In this document: piece after piece, positions 31,836 through 41,133 of the stretch
How positions within the stretch are numbered: the first letter of the stretch is position 1
Layout of the letters: each line of letters starts with the position of its first letter
Assembly: GCA_964542475.1 (NCBI GenBank)
Contig: CAZIUL010000029.1
Coordinates: 1 to 51,401, forward strand
Origin: CAZIUL01 sp964542475
GTDB taxonomy: Bacteria; Planctomycetota; B15-G4; CAYZWU01
Direction: 5' to 3'
Length of the DNA: 51,401 bases
Program-made: the position numbers and the translations under genes
Notes under the pieces: model-generated
The model's database searches: none
Seen by the model: the letters and a program-made list of their open reading frames with translations, nothing else
What the model was told of the DNA's origin: nothing

Positions 31836-31914
31836 TCAAATGAAGCAGCGTTCATTTCCAGCCAATCGGTAATCTGGAAAAGGCAAAAAAGTACCCAACC
31901 CCTTTTCCTCCGCA

Positions 31915-33141
31915 TCATCGCCCTTTTTTCGCCGTCCGCGATTCGACAAGCCTGTAGAGGTCGTCCACGTCGTAGTAGCGCAGGCATGAAGGCGGAAGGT
32001 TGAGGAGCCGGGCCTGCTTTTGCGGCATCTTTGCATTGTCGAGCCACGACTTTATCGCGTCGGGCAGTTCGATGCTGCTGATGCGCTCATCGATTGCCGC
32101 GGCATGAAGCGCAACGGTTTCCAGCCCGCCCGAAGCCTGTATGCGGATGTCCGTCCTGTCCACATCCATCCATTTGCAGAGCATGTTCAGCGCGATTACA
32201 ACCTCTTCGACCCGCTGGCCCAGCAACGGCCTCCCCAGGGCCGCGGAAAGCGCCTGGATGTGGATGTACGAGTCCGTTCTCATGGACAAGCCCGCTTCAT
32301 CGTCCGGCCAGCAGGGCCTGTCCGCTGTTTCACCAAAACCCCTCACATCAATGGCCAGCACGATCCTGCCGCCTTTCGCCTGTTCGGCGTAGGCTCCGCC
32401 CAAGCCCGCTTCCGCCTGCTTGCCTCTCCCGTCCAGGCAGATCGCGGCGGGCGCTTTTCCCTCGATGTTGTCGGGTACGAACAGGAGAGATGGAATCGGT
32501 AACTCGTTGGTTCGGATCAGCTTGAGCTTTTCGATCCGGTACCCGTCGCGCTGAAAACCTCCGGTCCGTTTCATGCGGTAGTCCAGGTGATCGCTTCTGA
32601 AACCTATCAGCTCCCTGATCTTTTCGATCCTGTCCGCATCGCTGCTTTCCCTCCAGAACCTTTGCCGCTCAGGTTCCAGCTCCGCGACGATCTTCTCAAG
32701 GTCTAGGCCGAGCACATCCCTGGCATCGGCCATTCCCTTTTCCATGATCTCGTTTTCATTGACCTTGAGCTCATCAGCCTGCTCCATGAGGTAGAAAAGG
32801 AACATGTCGCCGATATTACCCTCCAGGACTTTCATGTCCGCTGCAATGTCGCCGGTTTCCAGCCCGGTCTTTGCCGGTTTCAAGGGCAGGAATTGAACAG
32901 ATATAAAAGCTATCTGGATCACGAGTATCAGCACGGCCCAGGTCCTGAGATCCTGCCGGAGCGGGTGGAAGCCTTTTCTGCGGACACGCTTTTTCTCCCC
33001 TTTGAGGGTAATCACCCACAAGATCAGCAGGACCAGGACAACGATGTTGACTGCCAGAGCCGCTGACGTGCCGACCGAGTTGACCAGCCTGTAGCACATG
33101 TCGCCGAGCGGCTTGATAAGCGATGCCAGGAGCTCTTTCAT
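31915..33141 (-). CDS. Membrane-anchored alpha/beta-hydrolase (acetyl-esterase-like)
   Basis: A 408-residue protein with two N-terminal membrane helices (about 24-45 and 67-88) and a C-terminal alpha/beta-hydrolase region resembling acetyl xylan esterase-like proteins. Seen: LPIPSLLFVPDN, then AICLDGRGK (near the oxyanion strand), IVLAIDVRGFGET and the nucleophile region IRIQASGGLETVALHAA. The usual GxSxG elbow reads QASGG, keeping Ser but not the first Gly. It is the last gene of a three-gene operon; its ATG overlaps the symporter stop. A role in deacylating an imported or surface glycan is inferred from the neighbours and remains uncertain. Confidence 0.65.
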   Translation of the reverse strand: MKELLASLIKPLGDMCYRLVNSVGTSAALAVNIVVLVLLILWVITLKGEKKRVRRKGFHPLRQDLRTWAVLILVIQIAFISVQFLPLKPAKTGLETGDIAADMKVLEGNIGDMFLFYLMEQADELKVNENEIMEKGMADARDVLGLDLEKIVAELEPERQRFWRESSDADRIEKIRELIGFRSDHLDYRMKRTGGFQRDGYRIEKLKLIRTNELPIPSLLFVPDNIEGKAPAAICLDGRGKQAEAGLGGAYAEQAKGGRIVLAIDVRGFGETADRPCWPDDEAGLSMRTDSYIHIQALSAALGRPLLGQRVEEVVIALNMLCKWMDVDRTDIRIQASGGLETVALHAAAIDERISSIELPDAIKSWLDNAKMPQKQARLLNLPPSCLRYYDVDDLYRLVESRTAKKGR

Positions 33142-34643
33142 TGTTCCGCCCTCCTGGAGTCATAGACAAGCTCCCGGATTTGGTGCATCGGTTTCGGCCT
33201 GGTCATCAGGCTGACAAGGGCGGTCGCGATCATTGCCACAACGAACGACCACCATGCGATGTACAGGAACGGATCGGAAGCCTGGAAAACGAGGTTTTTG
33301 ATCCACATCAGGGTCGAACTGGTTACAACGCCGCAGACCAGGCCGGCAACAGCGCCCGCGCTGTTGGCCCGCTTCCACAGGATGCCGAGCACGAGGATCG
33401 CGAGCATAGGCCCCTGGAAGATCGACAGCATCGTCTGCAGCGCGCTGAAGATCCCGGGAAAGATCTCCGTTACCGGAGCGAAGAAAACCGCCGAAACAAT
33501 GAACACCAGTGTCAGGATCCGCCCCACGCGGTACAGGTGCTGGGGCGTTGCGTCCGGGGCCACATACTTGCGGTATATATCCATTGTCCACAGCGTTGAT
33601 GCCGAGTTCAGGTAGGAGTCCACGCTGGACATGAGCGCGGCAAGGAAACCCGCAAAGACCAGCCCGGACAGCCCCGGGGGCAGCAGGTCCCGCATCAGGG
33701 TCGGGAAGATGTCATCCCCTTTTTCCAGGTCCGGGTACAGGGCATACCCTATCAGGCCGGGCACAACGATCATGATCGGGATCGACAGCTTGAGGAAAGC
33801 GCCGAACAGCACCGACTTCTTGGCATCGCGCACGCTCGCGCATCCAAGCGTGCGCTGGACAATGGCCTGGTTGCCGATCCAGTACGCGGGCCCCAGCACG
33901 AAGGTCAGGCCGAACAGAATCGCCGACCACGAAAACGGATGAGGAGTGTTGGCGGGCAGGATCAGGTCGAAGAAGTTCTTGCGGTCGGGTCCGGCTGTTT
34001 CCTGAACGGTCTCGATCAGGCCGTCGATGTTGCCGAGCTTTACGAGCCCCACGATCACGATGATGATACAGCCGGTGATGAGAACGAAATACTGGATCGT
34101 GTCCGTGAACACAACAGCCCTGAGCCCCCCCGAAAAGGTGTAGAAGCCGACCACGAACGCGGTGACCAGGATCGAGATCCAGACATCCCAGCCGATCAGC
34201 AGGTTCAGGGTCTGGGCCGCGGTCCACAGGAAGATCCCGAGGTTGGCCACCATGAACAGCCCCCACAGCACGGCAACCAGCGCACGGACGGAGTCGTTGT
34301 ACCTTTTGCCGAGGTACTCCGGAACCGTGTATACTCCTGCTTTCCAGTAAAACGGTATGAACAGAAACGCCGCGATGACCATCGCGAAGATGCAGCCCAT
34401 CCAGTCGAAGTTTGCAACCGACAGGCCGAAAATGTATGCGCTGCCCGCGACACCCACCAGCTCCAGGGCGCCGATGTCCGAGACCACCATGGACATGCCC
34501 ACCATCCACCACTTGAGCTTCCGGCCGCCCAGGAAATAGTCCTTGTCGGTGTTCTGTTTTCTTCCGAGCAGGTAGCCGAGAACCAGCATGCCTGCCAGGT
34601 ACAACAGGATTACCGTTATGTCTATTGTTTCGAGACGCTGCAT
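33138..34643 (-). CDS. Sodium:solute symporter (SSS family)
   Basis: A 501-residue membrane transporter with about 13 hydrophobic helices and the SSS hallmarks. Seen: N-terminal YFLGGRKLKWWMVGMSMV with the following SDIGALELVG helix (family GGR and sodium-site region), VYTVPEYLGKRYND near residue 105, GGLRAVVFTDTIQYFV near 185, and SSVDSYLNSAS near 350. Members of this branch carry sugars, sialic acid or other organic solutes with sodium. It starts 18 bases after the isomerase-like gene and overlaps the esterase-like gene, so transporter, exported isomerase-like protein and hydrolase likely serve one substrate, probably a sugar or acylated sugar. Confidence 0.9.
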   Translation of the reverse strand: MQRLETIDITVILLYLAGMLVLGYLLGRKQNTDKDYFLGGRKLKWWMVGMSMVVSDIGALELVGVAGSAYIFGLSVANFDWMGCIFAMVIAAFLFIPFYWKAGVYTVPEYLGKRYNDSVRALVAVLWGLFMVANLGIFLWTAAQTLNLLIGWDVWISILVTAFVVGFYTFSGGLRAVVFTDTIQYFVLITGCIIIVIVGLVKLGNIDGLIETVQETAGPDRKNFFDLILPANTPHPFSWSAILFGLTFVLGPAYWIGNQAIVQRTLGCASVRDAKKSVLFGAFLKLSIPIMIVVPGLIGYALYPDLEKGDDIFPTLMRDLLPPGLSGLVFAGFLAALMSSVDSYLNSASTLWTMDIYRKYVAPDATPQHLYRVGRILTLVFIVSAVFFAPVTEIFPGIFSALQTMLSIFQGPMLAILVLGILWKRANSAGAVAGLVCGVVTSSTLMWIKNLVFQASDPFLYIAWWSFVVAMIATALVSLMTRPKPMHQIRELVYDSRRAEQ

Positions 34644-34661
34644 TTACCGGCCCCATAGCTC

Positions 34662-36143
34662 TCAGACAACACGTGCATCGAGCTTGAACAGCCTGCAGTA
34701 CTCAACAAGGTGCCGCTTGTAATCCCCGTAGAAAAAAAGCTGGTGGAAACCCGGAAAGTTCAGCACCTCCTGGTCCCCGTCGAACTTCACCTTGACGGAG
34801 ACCACGCACCCTCCCGAAGGCGGCACATCCACGTTCCTGACCACAGTGCCTGCCGAGATGAGAAGCTCCGTGCTGCGGTCCCCGCCGTTCCCGGGCAGCA
34901 CATCCAGGCTCGTCACGCGCGTGCCTTCCTTCCACAGCGTGCGCGCGGTCGCGTCACGGTTCGCATGGTGGTGTATGAGATCGAACGGCTCGGGCGGGCG
35001 GTCGAAACCGTTAAGCCGGGTGGGGCAGGAGCAATGCGCTCCGATGATCGCCTGGCCGGATGTATCCGCAACAGGGTCCTGCTGGAACCCCGGGCGGTCG
35101 AACAGGGCCTGCACGAGAATATGCGATGCCACCGCGCCGGAGTCGGCCTCGCACGCAGCAGGAATCCCCTCGTCGTTCATGCGCGACCATGCCAGGCAGG
35201 GCAGGCTTTCCTTCGCGTCCCACAGCGCGCCAAGGCAGTCCATTGTGATTGCATCTCCCTGCTCGCGCTCTATGATGCCTCGGGCGGTATGGTAGGCCCT
35301 GGCCCCGTTGATCACATCCTGCTCGGCAACGCCCCGGCACACGCGCGCCCTGTCCATGTAGCTCGCAGCCATCGCGGACACCTGTTCCGTGACCTGCATC
35401 CGGCGGTAATCGTCAAGGAACGTCTTGGCCGGGATGCGGCGCAGGGTGATGCCGAGCCCGTCCATGCGGCTCTCGGAAAAGTTGTCACCCTTTAAAACGA
35501 TGCAGCGCGCGCGGCGTATCCTGGCGCCGGCCCAGAGCATCCTCATCCCGTACGCGGGCTGCGTGAAATCATCCGTGGAATAGATGACGCACCCTGTCTT
35601 CTCCGCGAACTTAATCGTATTGGTTGTGAACGAGCTCCCCACCGGCGAGAAGATGACCGTGGGGATGCCCGAATCAACAGCCTTGTGAGCCGTGGGCCAC
35701 GCGTGCTGCTGTCGATCGAGAAGGACCACCATCAGCCCCTCAGCGCCTGCCTCCTTTGCATGGGCGAGCCAGGCGTCTGCCTCGTCGTTGCTGTAGATCG
35801 GAGCGGGGCGTAGGCTCAGCTCGATGCCGAGGGAGGCCGCGGTTTCTTTCAGCCGGGCTGTGTACATGCGCCGCGCAGCTTCCCCGTCGTACACCGCGCC
35901 GGGCCACCACATGCCATACTCCTCTTTCCTTCGCACGAACGCGGCATGGATCATTGGCACGTGCCTGGAGGCGGGGCCGTTAATGCTCATGGGCTCCAGG
36001 GCCCCGCTGCCCCCGGAAAAAAGCGAGGCGCAGCCGCCAAGCAGTGAAGAGCCCGCGATCATTCCCGCTGATGAGCGTAAAAAATCGCGGCGGTTGACTC
36101 GGGGGTATTGCTTGCAGTGCACGCTGCATCGTCCGGAATGCAT
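34662..36143 (-). CDS. Tat-exported L-fucose-isomerase-like lipoprotein
   Basis: A 493-residue exported protein. Seen: twin-arginine signal NRRDFLRSSAG at residues 17-27, followed by a hydrophobic stretch and a lipobox LLGGC, so it is probably Tat-exported and lipid-anchored. The mature part (from IHAAFVRRKEEYGMWWPG on) has the layout of L-fucose isomerase-like proteins, a group of exported sugar-related proteins I associate with planctomycetes: an alternating alpha/beta region with PTVIFSPVGSSF, and a C-terminal part CEADSGAVASHILV ... HHANRDATARTLWKEG. Sugar isomerase activity is not assured. A strong AGGAGGT precedes the ATG. It heads the operon with the symporter. Confidence 0.75.
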   Translation of the reverse strand: MHSGRCSVHCKQYPRVNRRDFLRSSAGMIAGSSLLGGCASLFSGGSGALEPMSINGPASRHVPMIHAAFVRRKEEYGMWWPGAVYDGEAARRMYTARLKETAASLGIELSLRPAPIYSNDEADAWLAHAKEAGAEGLMVVLLDRQQHAWPTAHKAVDSGIPTVIFSPVGSSFTTNTIKFAEKTGCVIYSTDDFTQPAYGMRMLWAGARIRRARCIVLKGDNFSESRMDGLGITLRRIPAKTFLDDYRRMQVTEQVSAMAASYMDRARVCRGVAEQDVINGARAYHTARGIIEREQGDAITMDCLGALWDAKESLPCLAWSRMNDEGIPAACEADSGAVASHILVQALFDRPGFQQDPVADTSGQAIIGAHCSCPTRLNGFDRPPEPFDLIHHHANRDATARTLWKEGTRVTSLDVLPGNGGDRSTELLISAGTVVRNVDVPPSGGCVVSVKVKFDGDQEVLNFPGFHQLFFYGDYKRHLVEYCRLFKLDARVV

Positions 36144-36323
36144 GGCTACCTCCTGATGAATGTGATCTTCAGGGCTTCAATGGAAAAAAAATCAAGGACT
36201 TAACCGGGCGGAAAAAACCGTTGATCTCAGCGTTTTTTCCGCGCGAGGCACGTCCGGAGCGATCATAACACGAACAATCAGCTTGTTCCAGAACAGTGGC
36301 CTACCCTGCTGCGGCCGCGGTAA

Positions 36324-36893
36324 TTACATGTTTGCCCTTATCATCCAATGAAATGGATAACCGACGCTGGCCATCTCAAAAATCGATCCGTTGTTGCCTC
36401 CGATGTCGTTTGGATTCCAGCGGGTTCCATTGCCGGCAAACCAGGATTCATTGGTGTTGTAGGGCGTATCCGTATCCATGCCTGCGGGGAAAACCATGGG
36501 GGGAAGGTCCATGTGGCAGCCCACAAAAAACTTGCCTCTCACCGTGACATGCGGAATGGTGAACTTGTGAAAGGTATCGGTGTTGACATCCCTCACGATA
36601 GCGCTCACCGATGCCAAGACAAACGCATCGTCGGGATTGCAGTCGTCATCCGGATCTTCCCAAACATAGATGTCGCACGGCATTCCGTTCAGGGGATCGA
36701 TTCCGCCTCTGACGCCCCATGCAACGGAAACCGATTTGATGATGTCACACCGGCCGGAATCGAAACAGTGCAGCCAGCAGGTATGGCCACCCGCGCCGAA
36801 GGCAAGGCCGCTCTCTGTGCTGCCGTCATCGTACATGTAGTGAGCCGGTGCGGACAAAGCGAGAGCCAGCAAAACAATGATCGCGAGTTTCAT
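36324..36893 (-). CDS. Small exported protein of unknown function
   Basis: A 189-residue protein with a clear signal peptide (MKLAIIVLLALALSAPAH, residues 1-18) and an excellent ribosome site (AGGAGGAGGTC just before the ATG). The mature part has six Cys residues (TCWLHCFDSGRCD, MPCDIYVW, DDDCNPDD, VGCHMDL), a PFD-like acidic segment DPDDDCNPDD that could bind calcium, and an aromatic C-terminus. I do not recognise the family. Similar short exported proteins that read like descriptions of surface or pili-like domains occur in planctomycetes. The 145 bases upstream of it and the 180 downstream hold no gene. Confidence 0.7.
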   Translation of the reverse strand: MKLAIIVLLALALSAPAHYMYDDGSTESGLAFGAGGHTCWLHCFDSGRCDIIKSVSVAWGVRGGIDPLNGMPCDIYVWEDPDDDCNPDDAFVLASVSAIVRDVNTDTFHKFTIPHVTVRGKFFVGCHMDLPPMVFPAGMDTDTPYNTNESWFAGNGTRWNPNDIGGNNGSIFEMASVGYPFHWMIRANM

Positions 36894-37008
36894 GACAAGA
36901 CCTCCTCCTAAACTGTTGTTTCAATGCGGAAGATCTCAAGCATTTCCTCCGGGATCGTTATCATATGTGAATGTGTATCAATAATCAAGAGGCAGAACGT
37001 GCCTGCGG

Positions 37009-37335
37009 CTAGGAACCCCGGTAATCCTCCCGCACCGGGTGGAAAACATCAATGACCCGGCAGTCGGTCAGAGCTGATCCGGAGTGCGGCACGTTCGGCT
37101 CGAGCACAACCACATCTCCAGGCCCCAGCTTTGCCGGCACACCATCAACGACCAGCTCCAGCTCGCCGTCCATGATGTTCACAACCTGCTCGTGGGGATG
37201 CGAGTGTTTTGGCAGGGTGAACCCGGCAGCGATGTTCCAGTAAGCAATGGTCATCTTCTCCGAATGAACAAACCGGACCCTGAAACCGGGGATCAGCTCT
37301 TTTTCCGCGATTTCGTTGAGATGATACAGATACAT
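37009..37335 (-). CDS. Cupin-domain protein
   Basis: A 108-residue single-domain cupin. Seen: the metal motif LPKHSHPHEQVVNIMDGELE near residues 41-60 (GxHxH...E pattern) and PGDVVVLEPNVPHSG near 72-87 with the closing His. All expected metal ligands are present. Such short cupins may be isomerases, sugar-binding proteins or regulators; no function can be assigned. AGGAG precedes the ATG. It is divergent from the M23-like gene with about 110 bases between starts. Confidence 0.85.
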   Translation of the reverse strand: MYLYHLNEIAEKELIPGFRVRFVHSEKMTIAYWNIAAGFTLPKHSHPHEQVVNIMDGELELVVDGVPAKLGPGDVVVLEPNVPHSGSALTDCRVIDVFHPVREDYRGS

Positions 37336-37447
37336 GAAGCGCTCCTTATTAATCTATTTCGTGATTGATTCGTTACACTCATGCATGAATTATACCTATA
37401 CTGAAATAGCGTGCTACCAGCAGAATGCAGAAGGAGGTGCCCGGAAC

Positions 37448-38839
37448 ATGCGGAAAGTCCGAACGGATCGAAACAACAACGGGAAAGCGCTGCCGCGTTG
37501 CGCGGCGCGAATCGTGTCATGCGGGCTCTTGCCCCTTTTCTGCATGGTCCATATCGCGGGGGCTGCCACACCGCAGGAGGCATGGAAGGTCGAAGGAGTT
37601 CCCATCCCGAAGCCTTCCAAGGAATACTGCCAGCCCGTTACAAAGCCAACGATCATCCTGCAGGACAACGATGGAGCGTTCCGTCAAAACGACCCTTTCA
37701 ACCGGTACGGGTGGGACTACAAGCTTGCACTGGGCTCTCCTGTGGTGGCAACGCGGTCCGGTGTCGTGACCGAGACCTCGAACCGGAGCAACATCGGCGG
37801 CATTGACGCGTCGCTTTTTGTGAACGAAGCCAACTACGTGTGCATAGATCACATGGACGGGACAGGCAGCAGGTACCTCCTCCTTCTGAAGAACAGCGAT
37901 CCCCCGAAGCCGGGCGAGTACGTGCTTCAGGGGGAAGAGATCGGGCGGAGCGGAGACACCGGACTCACACAGTACCCGCACCTGCTGTACATGGCCTTTG
38001 ACACGGACACGGGGGACAGCATCCCCTCGCGTTTCGCGGACTTTTACATAAACAACGGCGTCCCCAGGAAAAACGACAAGGTCCCCGCCGCAACGCCGCC
38101 GGCCGTGCCCCTTGATGTGATCAAAACCTACAAGAAGCTGTGGCGGGCGGCTTCCCTGTCGGCGCGAAGAGGGTTCAACGACATCGCCTGGCAGTTCACC
38201 ACCGACCTCCCAAGGCACGAGGAGTACTTTTACCACAAGGTGTTGAAAGTGCAGCAGGCAGCGTACAAGGAACTGATCGTGAAACGGCTGAAGGAGATTA
38301 CAGGCGCACAGAAACCCGGCGCCGCGATGCTGCTCGAGGCCTTCCGGTATCAGGAAACCTTTGCGAATATCCACGACTGGGACATCAAGACGCCGCTGCG
38401 GGAGCTGACGGAAGCGATGATGGAGCTGGACAAGGAAGAGCTCGCGCCCATGAAAAAGGAGAAAACCGCAATGCGCTACTGGGTCAAGGGGCTCCGCATG
38501 GAGTTTCTGGACGAGCGAGAGGAAGCTCTCGACCTGTACGTAAAAGCCATCAAGCAGAGCCGGGGCCCGCTGGGGCCGCGCGTGCGGGAGCGCCTAGATC
38601 AGCTGATCCGCACGGGCTGCGCGGACTTTGGCCAGCGCTTTACGCGCCTGGAGCACGAGAAAAAAAAGGCGCTGGCCGGGCACCTCCTCCGCATCGAAAA
38701 CGACGCGAAAGAGATGTGGCCGGGCTACCGGGCCATGCTCGAAGCCCGGGTGAAACAGTTCCCGGAAATAGAAGAAGAAGCGAAAACAGAGCTCGAAAAT
38801 GCTGTGAAGCTATTCCGGAACCTGGCCTCGAAAAAATAA
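37448..38839 (+). CDS. Exported M23-like protein lacking metal ligands
   Basis: A 463-residue protein with an Arg-rich start and signal segment (SCGLLPLFCMVHIAGAA, residues ~24-40). Residues about 85-190 follow the LytM/M23 peptidase layout: YGWDYKLALGSPVVATRSGVV, then YVCIDHMDG, a GEYVLQGEEIGRSGDTG loop and PHLLYMAFD. Two of the zinc ligands are changed (the first His is Tyr87, and HLHF reads HLLY), so it is probably not a peptidase but a degenerate regulator or binding domain, as with EnvC/NlpD-type proteins. The C-terminal ~270 residues are charged helices. AGAAGGAGGTG at about 37428-37438 fixes the ATG at 37448. It converges with the next gene. Confidence 0.7.
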   Translation: MRKVRTDRNNNGKALPRCAARIVSCGLLPLFCMVHIAGAATPQEAWKVEGVPIPKPSKEYCQPVTKPTIILQDNDGAFRQNDPFNRYGWDYKLALGSPVVATRSGVVTETSNRSNIGGIDASLFVNEANYVCIDHMDGTGSRYLLLLKNSDPPKPGEYVLQGEEIGRSGDTGLTQYPHLLYMAFDTDTGDSIPSRFADFYINNGVPRKNDKVPAATPPAVPLDVIKTYKKLWRAASLSARRGFNDIAWQFTTDLPRHEEYFYHKVLKVQQAAYKELIVKRLKEITGAQKPGAAMLLEAFRYQETFANIHDWDIKTPLRELTEAMMELDKEELAPMKKEKTAMRYWVKGLRMEFLDEREEALDLYVKAIKQSRGPLGPRVRERLDQLIRTGCADFGQRFTRLEHEKKKALAGHLLRIENDAKEMWPGYRAMLEARVKQFPEIEEEAKTELENAVKLFRNLASKK

Positions 38840-38846
38840 TGCCGCC

Positions 38847-41033
38847 TTACCGGCCACGCAGAGCGGCGATCGTGTATATGCTCACCCTGCCGACATATTT
38901 GCACTCATCTTCAAGAGAAGCCTCTATCGCGTCGAGCACCGGCCTGGCCGCCTCCCCGATGCGCTGCAGGCTGATCGCCGCAAAAAGCCGTTCCTTTTCC
39001 ATGCCTTTCAAAAGAGCGTTCTTCAGCACGGGCAGCCCTTTGTCCGCGGAGCCCCATTCGCAGAGCGCTTCCGCTGAAGCGACCCGAACGCTTGGAGAGC
39101 TGTCATCGAGGAGTCCTGAGAAAAGCTCTTTCAGCTTCTCTTTCCCGTCTTCTTTTCCGGCGCGGTTGATCCTGTCGTGCAGCCCGATCACAGCCCAGTA
39201 GCGCACAGGGCCGTGCTTGTGAACGAGCGCATCTTCCAGCGCCGGGATCGCCTCGCCGTCCCCCTTTAAATCCAGCTCCTTCAGGTCGAGGAGCCGCTTG
39301 AGCATTCCGCTTCCCAGCAGCTTGCCTGACCAGTGCTCCTTATCGCCGGCCGGCTCCGGAGGCAGCTCCTTGTCGCCATGCCGGTACTCCACGACACGGC
39401 TGTCCTGGAAACCCAACCGGCATGTCTTTGCATACAGGAGATCCCCCTTCTTCAAAACAACGGGCCCCGCGTAGAGCTTCCATCCATCCCTTGTTTTCTT
39501 TTGATCGGTGCGGTACGCGATCGACGCGCCCGCTAGAAGGCAGGCCATTTCGATCGTGCCGTTCTCCAGCCTGATGCCCGGCGCGGGCGATGCAGCCATC
39601 CTGCCCCCCTCCCGCTTCATCTCGTCGAAATCAGGCTCCGGAACAAGGCCCGCGTCGCCTGTCCTCTCCATCCACTCGCAAAGAACGCCTCTCATACGGA
39701 TGAGGCGCTTCCCTTGCTTATCATCCCCTGCGAGGTTGTTGATCTCTTGCGGGTCCGACCAGGTGTCGTAGAGCTCCTCCACCGGCTTGCGCTGCCTGAA
39801 GTAAAGCTTCTCCGGGCCTTCCAGGCGGCCTTCCCTGTGAAGGCGCGTCATCTCCTGCATGGTGGACATCCGGTCCAGGTAATCGATGGTCTGGTTGTAT
39901 TCCAGGTGCGGCATGAAGTTGCGGATGTACTTGAACCGCTCGTCGCGCACCGCGCGGATCATGTCGTATGCCTCGTCCATCCTGTCCCTGGCAGCAAAAA
40001 CGTAATCCCGCGGCTCTTGTTTCCGCGGCCCCATGAAAGCGTGTCCGTGCATCGATTCCGGGATGTCAGCGCCTGCCAGGCTAAGCATCGTTGGCGCGAA
40101 GTCGACCGATGAGACCAGGTCCCGGTTCACGGTGCCGGGCTCCAGCAGGCCGGGGTTCGACGGGCAGGCAAGCCGCCTGAACTTCTCGGGGACACGGATT
40201 ATGAGCGGGATATGGATGCCCGAATCATAAATCCACCGCTTGCACCTCGGAAGCGCCCTTCCGTGATCCCCCCAGAACCAGACGATCGTGTCCTCGCAAA
40301 GGCCGTCTTGTTCGAGCTGGGCAAGGATCACCCCGGCCTCCTCGTCCATGAGCGTGACAATGTCGGCGTACCTGGCCAGGTCTTTTCGCACCAGCGGCGT
40401 GTCCGGAAGGTACGGCGGAACCTCCGCTTCAGCGGGATCGTGCCTTTTGTCAGGACTCATGGCGGCAAGCCGCTTGTGCGGCGCCTTCTCATCGATTGAG
40501 ATCCTGCTCTCGTGAGAGGTTGTGATGTTCATCACCGAAAAGAACGGCCGACCCTCCTCCCGGTTCCGCCAGTGGGCCCTTCCGCCGCATTGGTTCCATG
40601 CCGTTGAAGGCGAAGCGAACTGGTAGTCGGTCTTGCTCCTGTTGGTGCAGAAGTACCCCATCGACCTCAAGCTTTCCGTGAAACAACGGACACCTGCCGG
40701 AGGCACCCCGCTGCACCGCATCTGGTTCGTGCCGATGGCCGAGGGATAGCACCCTGTTATTATGCAGGAGCGCACCGGGGCGCACACCCCGGCGTTGGTG
40801 AACGCGCGCGTGAACCTGGTGCCCTGCGCGGCCAACCGGTCTATGTTGGGTGTGACCGCGTAGCTGTCCCCGTAGCAGCCGAGGTCAGGGCTGATGTCCT
40901 CCGCGGAGATCCAGAGCAAGTTGGGAACCGCGCCGCCGTCCCCCGCGCCCTGCCCTTTGCGCGGCACCATCAGTGCCGCCGCACCCAGGCCGATCGATTT
41001 CATGAAAAAGCGCCTGTCGCAGTTCGCTGTCAT
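38847..41033 (-). CDS. Tat-exported sulfatase with C-terminal HEAT-like repeats
   Basis: A 728-residue sulfatase. Seen: Tat signal DRRFFMKSIG at residues 6-15, metal-binding NLLWISAEDISPDLGCYGD (~38-56), the formylglycine motif CAPVR at 84-88, which needs maturation by an activating enzyme, and the later WFWGDHGRALPR block. From about residue 570 the chain changes to HEAT-like helical repeats (DSSPSVRVASAEALCEWG; LFAAISLQRIGEAARPVLDA). The start at 41033 is chosen for its AAAGGAGA site and for the Tat signal. It is divergent from the GH20 hexosaminidase, with about 100 bases between starts, so the two are probably controlled together and act on a sulfated, N-acetylhexosamine-containing glycan. 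Confidence 0.9.
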   Translation of the reverse strand: MTANCDRRFFMKSIGLGAAALMVPRKGQGAGDGGAVPNLLWISAEDISPDLGCYGDSYAVTPNIDRLAAQGTRFTRAFTNAGVCAPVRSCIITGCYPSAIGTNQMRCSGVPPAGVRCFTESLRSMGYFCTNRSKTDYQFASPSTAWNQCGGRAHWRNREEGRPFFSVMNITTSHESRISIDEKAPHKRLAAMSPDKRHDPAEAEVPPYLPDTPLVRKDLARYADIVTLMDEEAGVILAQLEQDGLCEDTIVWFWGDHGRALPRCKRWIYDSGIHIPLIIRVPEKFRRLACPSNPGLLEPGTVNRDLVSSVDFAPTMLSLAGADIPESMHGHAFMGPRKQEPRDYVFAARDRMDEAYDMIRAVRDERFKYIRNFMPHLEYNQTIDYLDRMSTMQEMTRLHREGRLEGPEKLYFRQRKPVEELYDTWSDPQEINNLAGDDKQGKRLIRMRGVLCEWMERTGDAGLVPEPDFDEMKREGGRMAASPAPGIRLENGTIEMACLLAGASIAYRTDQKKTRDGWKLYAGPVVLKKGDLLYAKTCRLGFQDSRVVEYRHGDKELPPEPAGDKEHWSGKLLGSGMLKRLLDLKELDLKGDGEAIPALEDALVHKHGPVRYWAVIGLHDRINRAGKEDGKEKLKELFSGLLDDSSPSVRVASAEALCEWGSADKGLPVLKNALLKGMEKERLFAAISLQRIGEAARPVLDAIEASLEDECKYVGRVSIYTIAALRGR

Positions 41034-41133
41034 CTCGCGTCTCCTTTCCCGTTGACACGGTGCCCAGCCTGTCATATCGTCGATCGCATTCGACTAAATA
41101 CAGGTTTTGAACACGAAAGACAAGGAGCGATCG

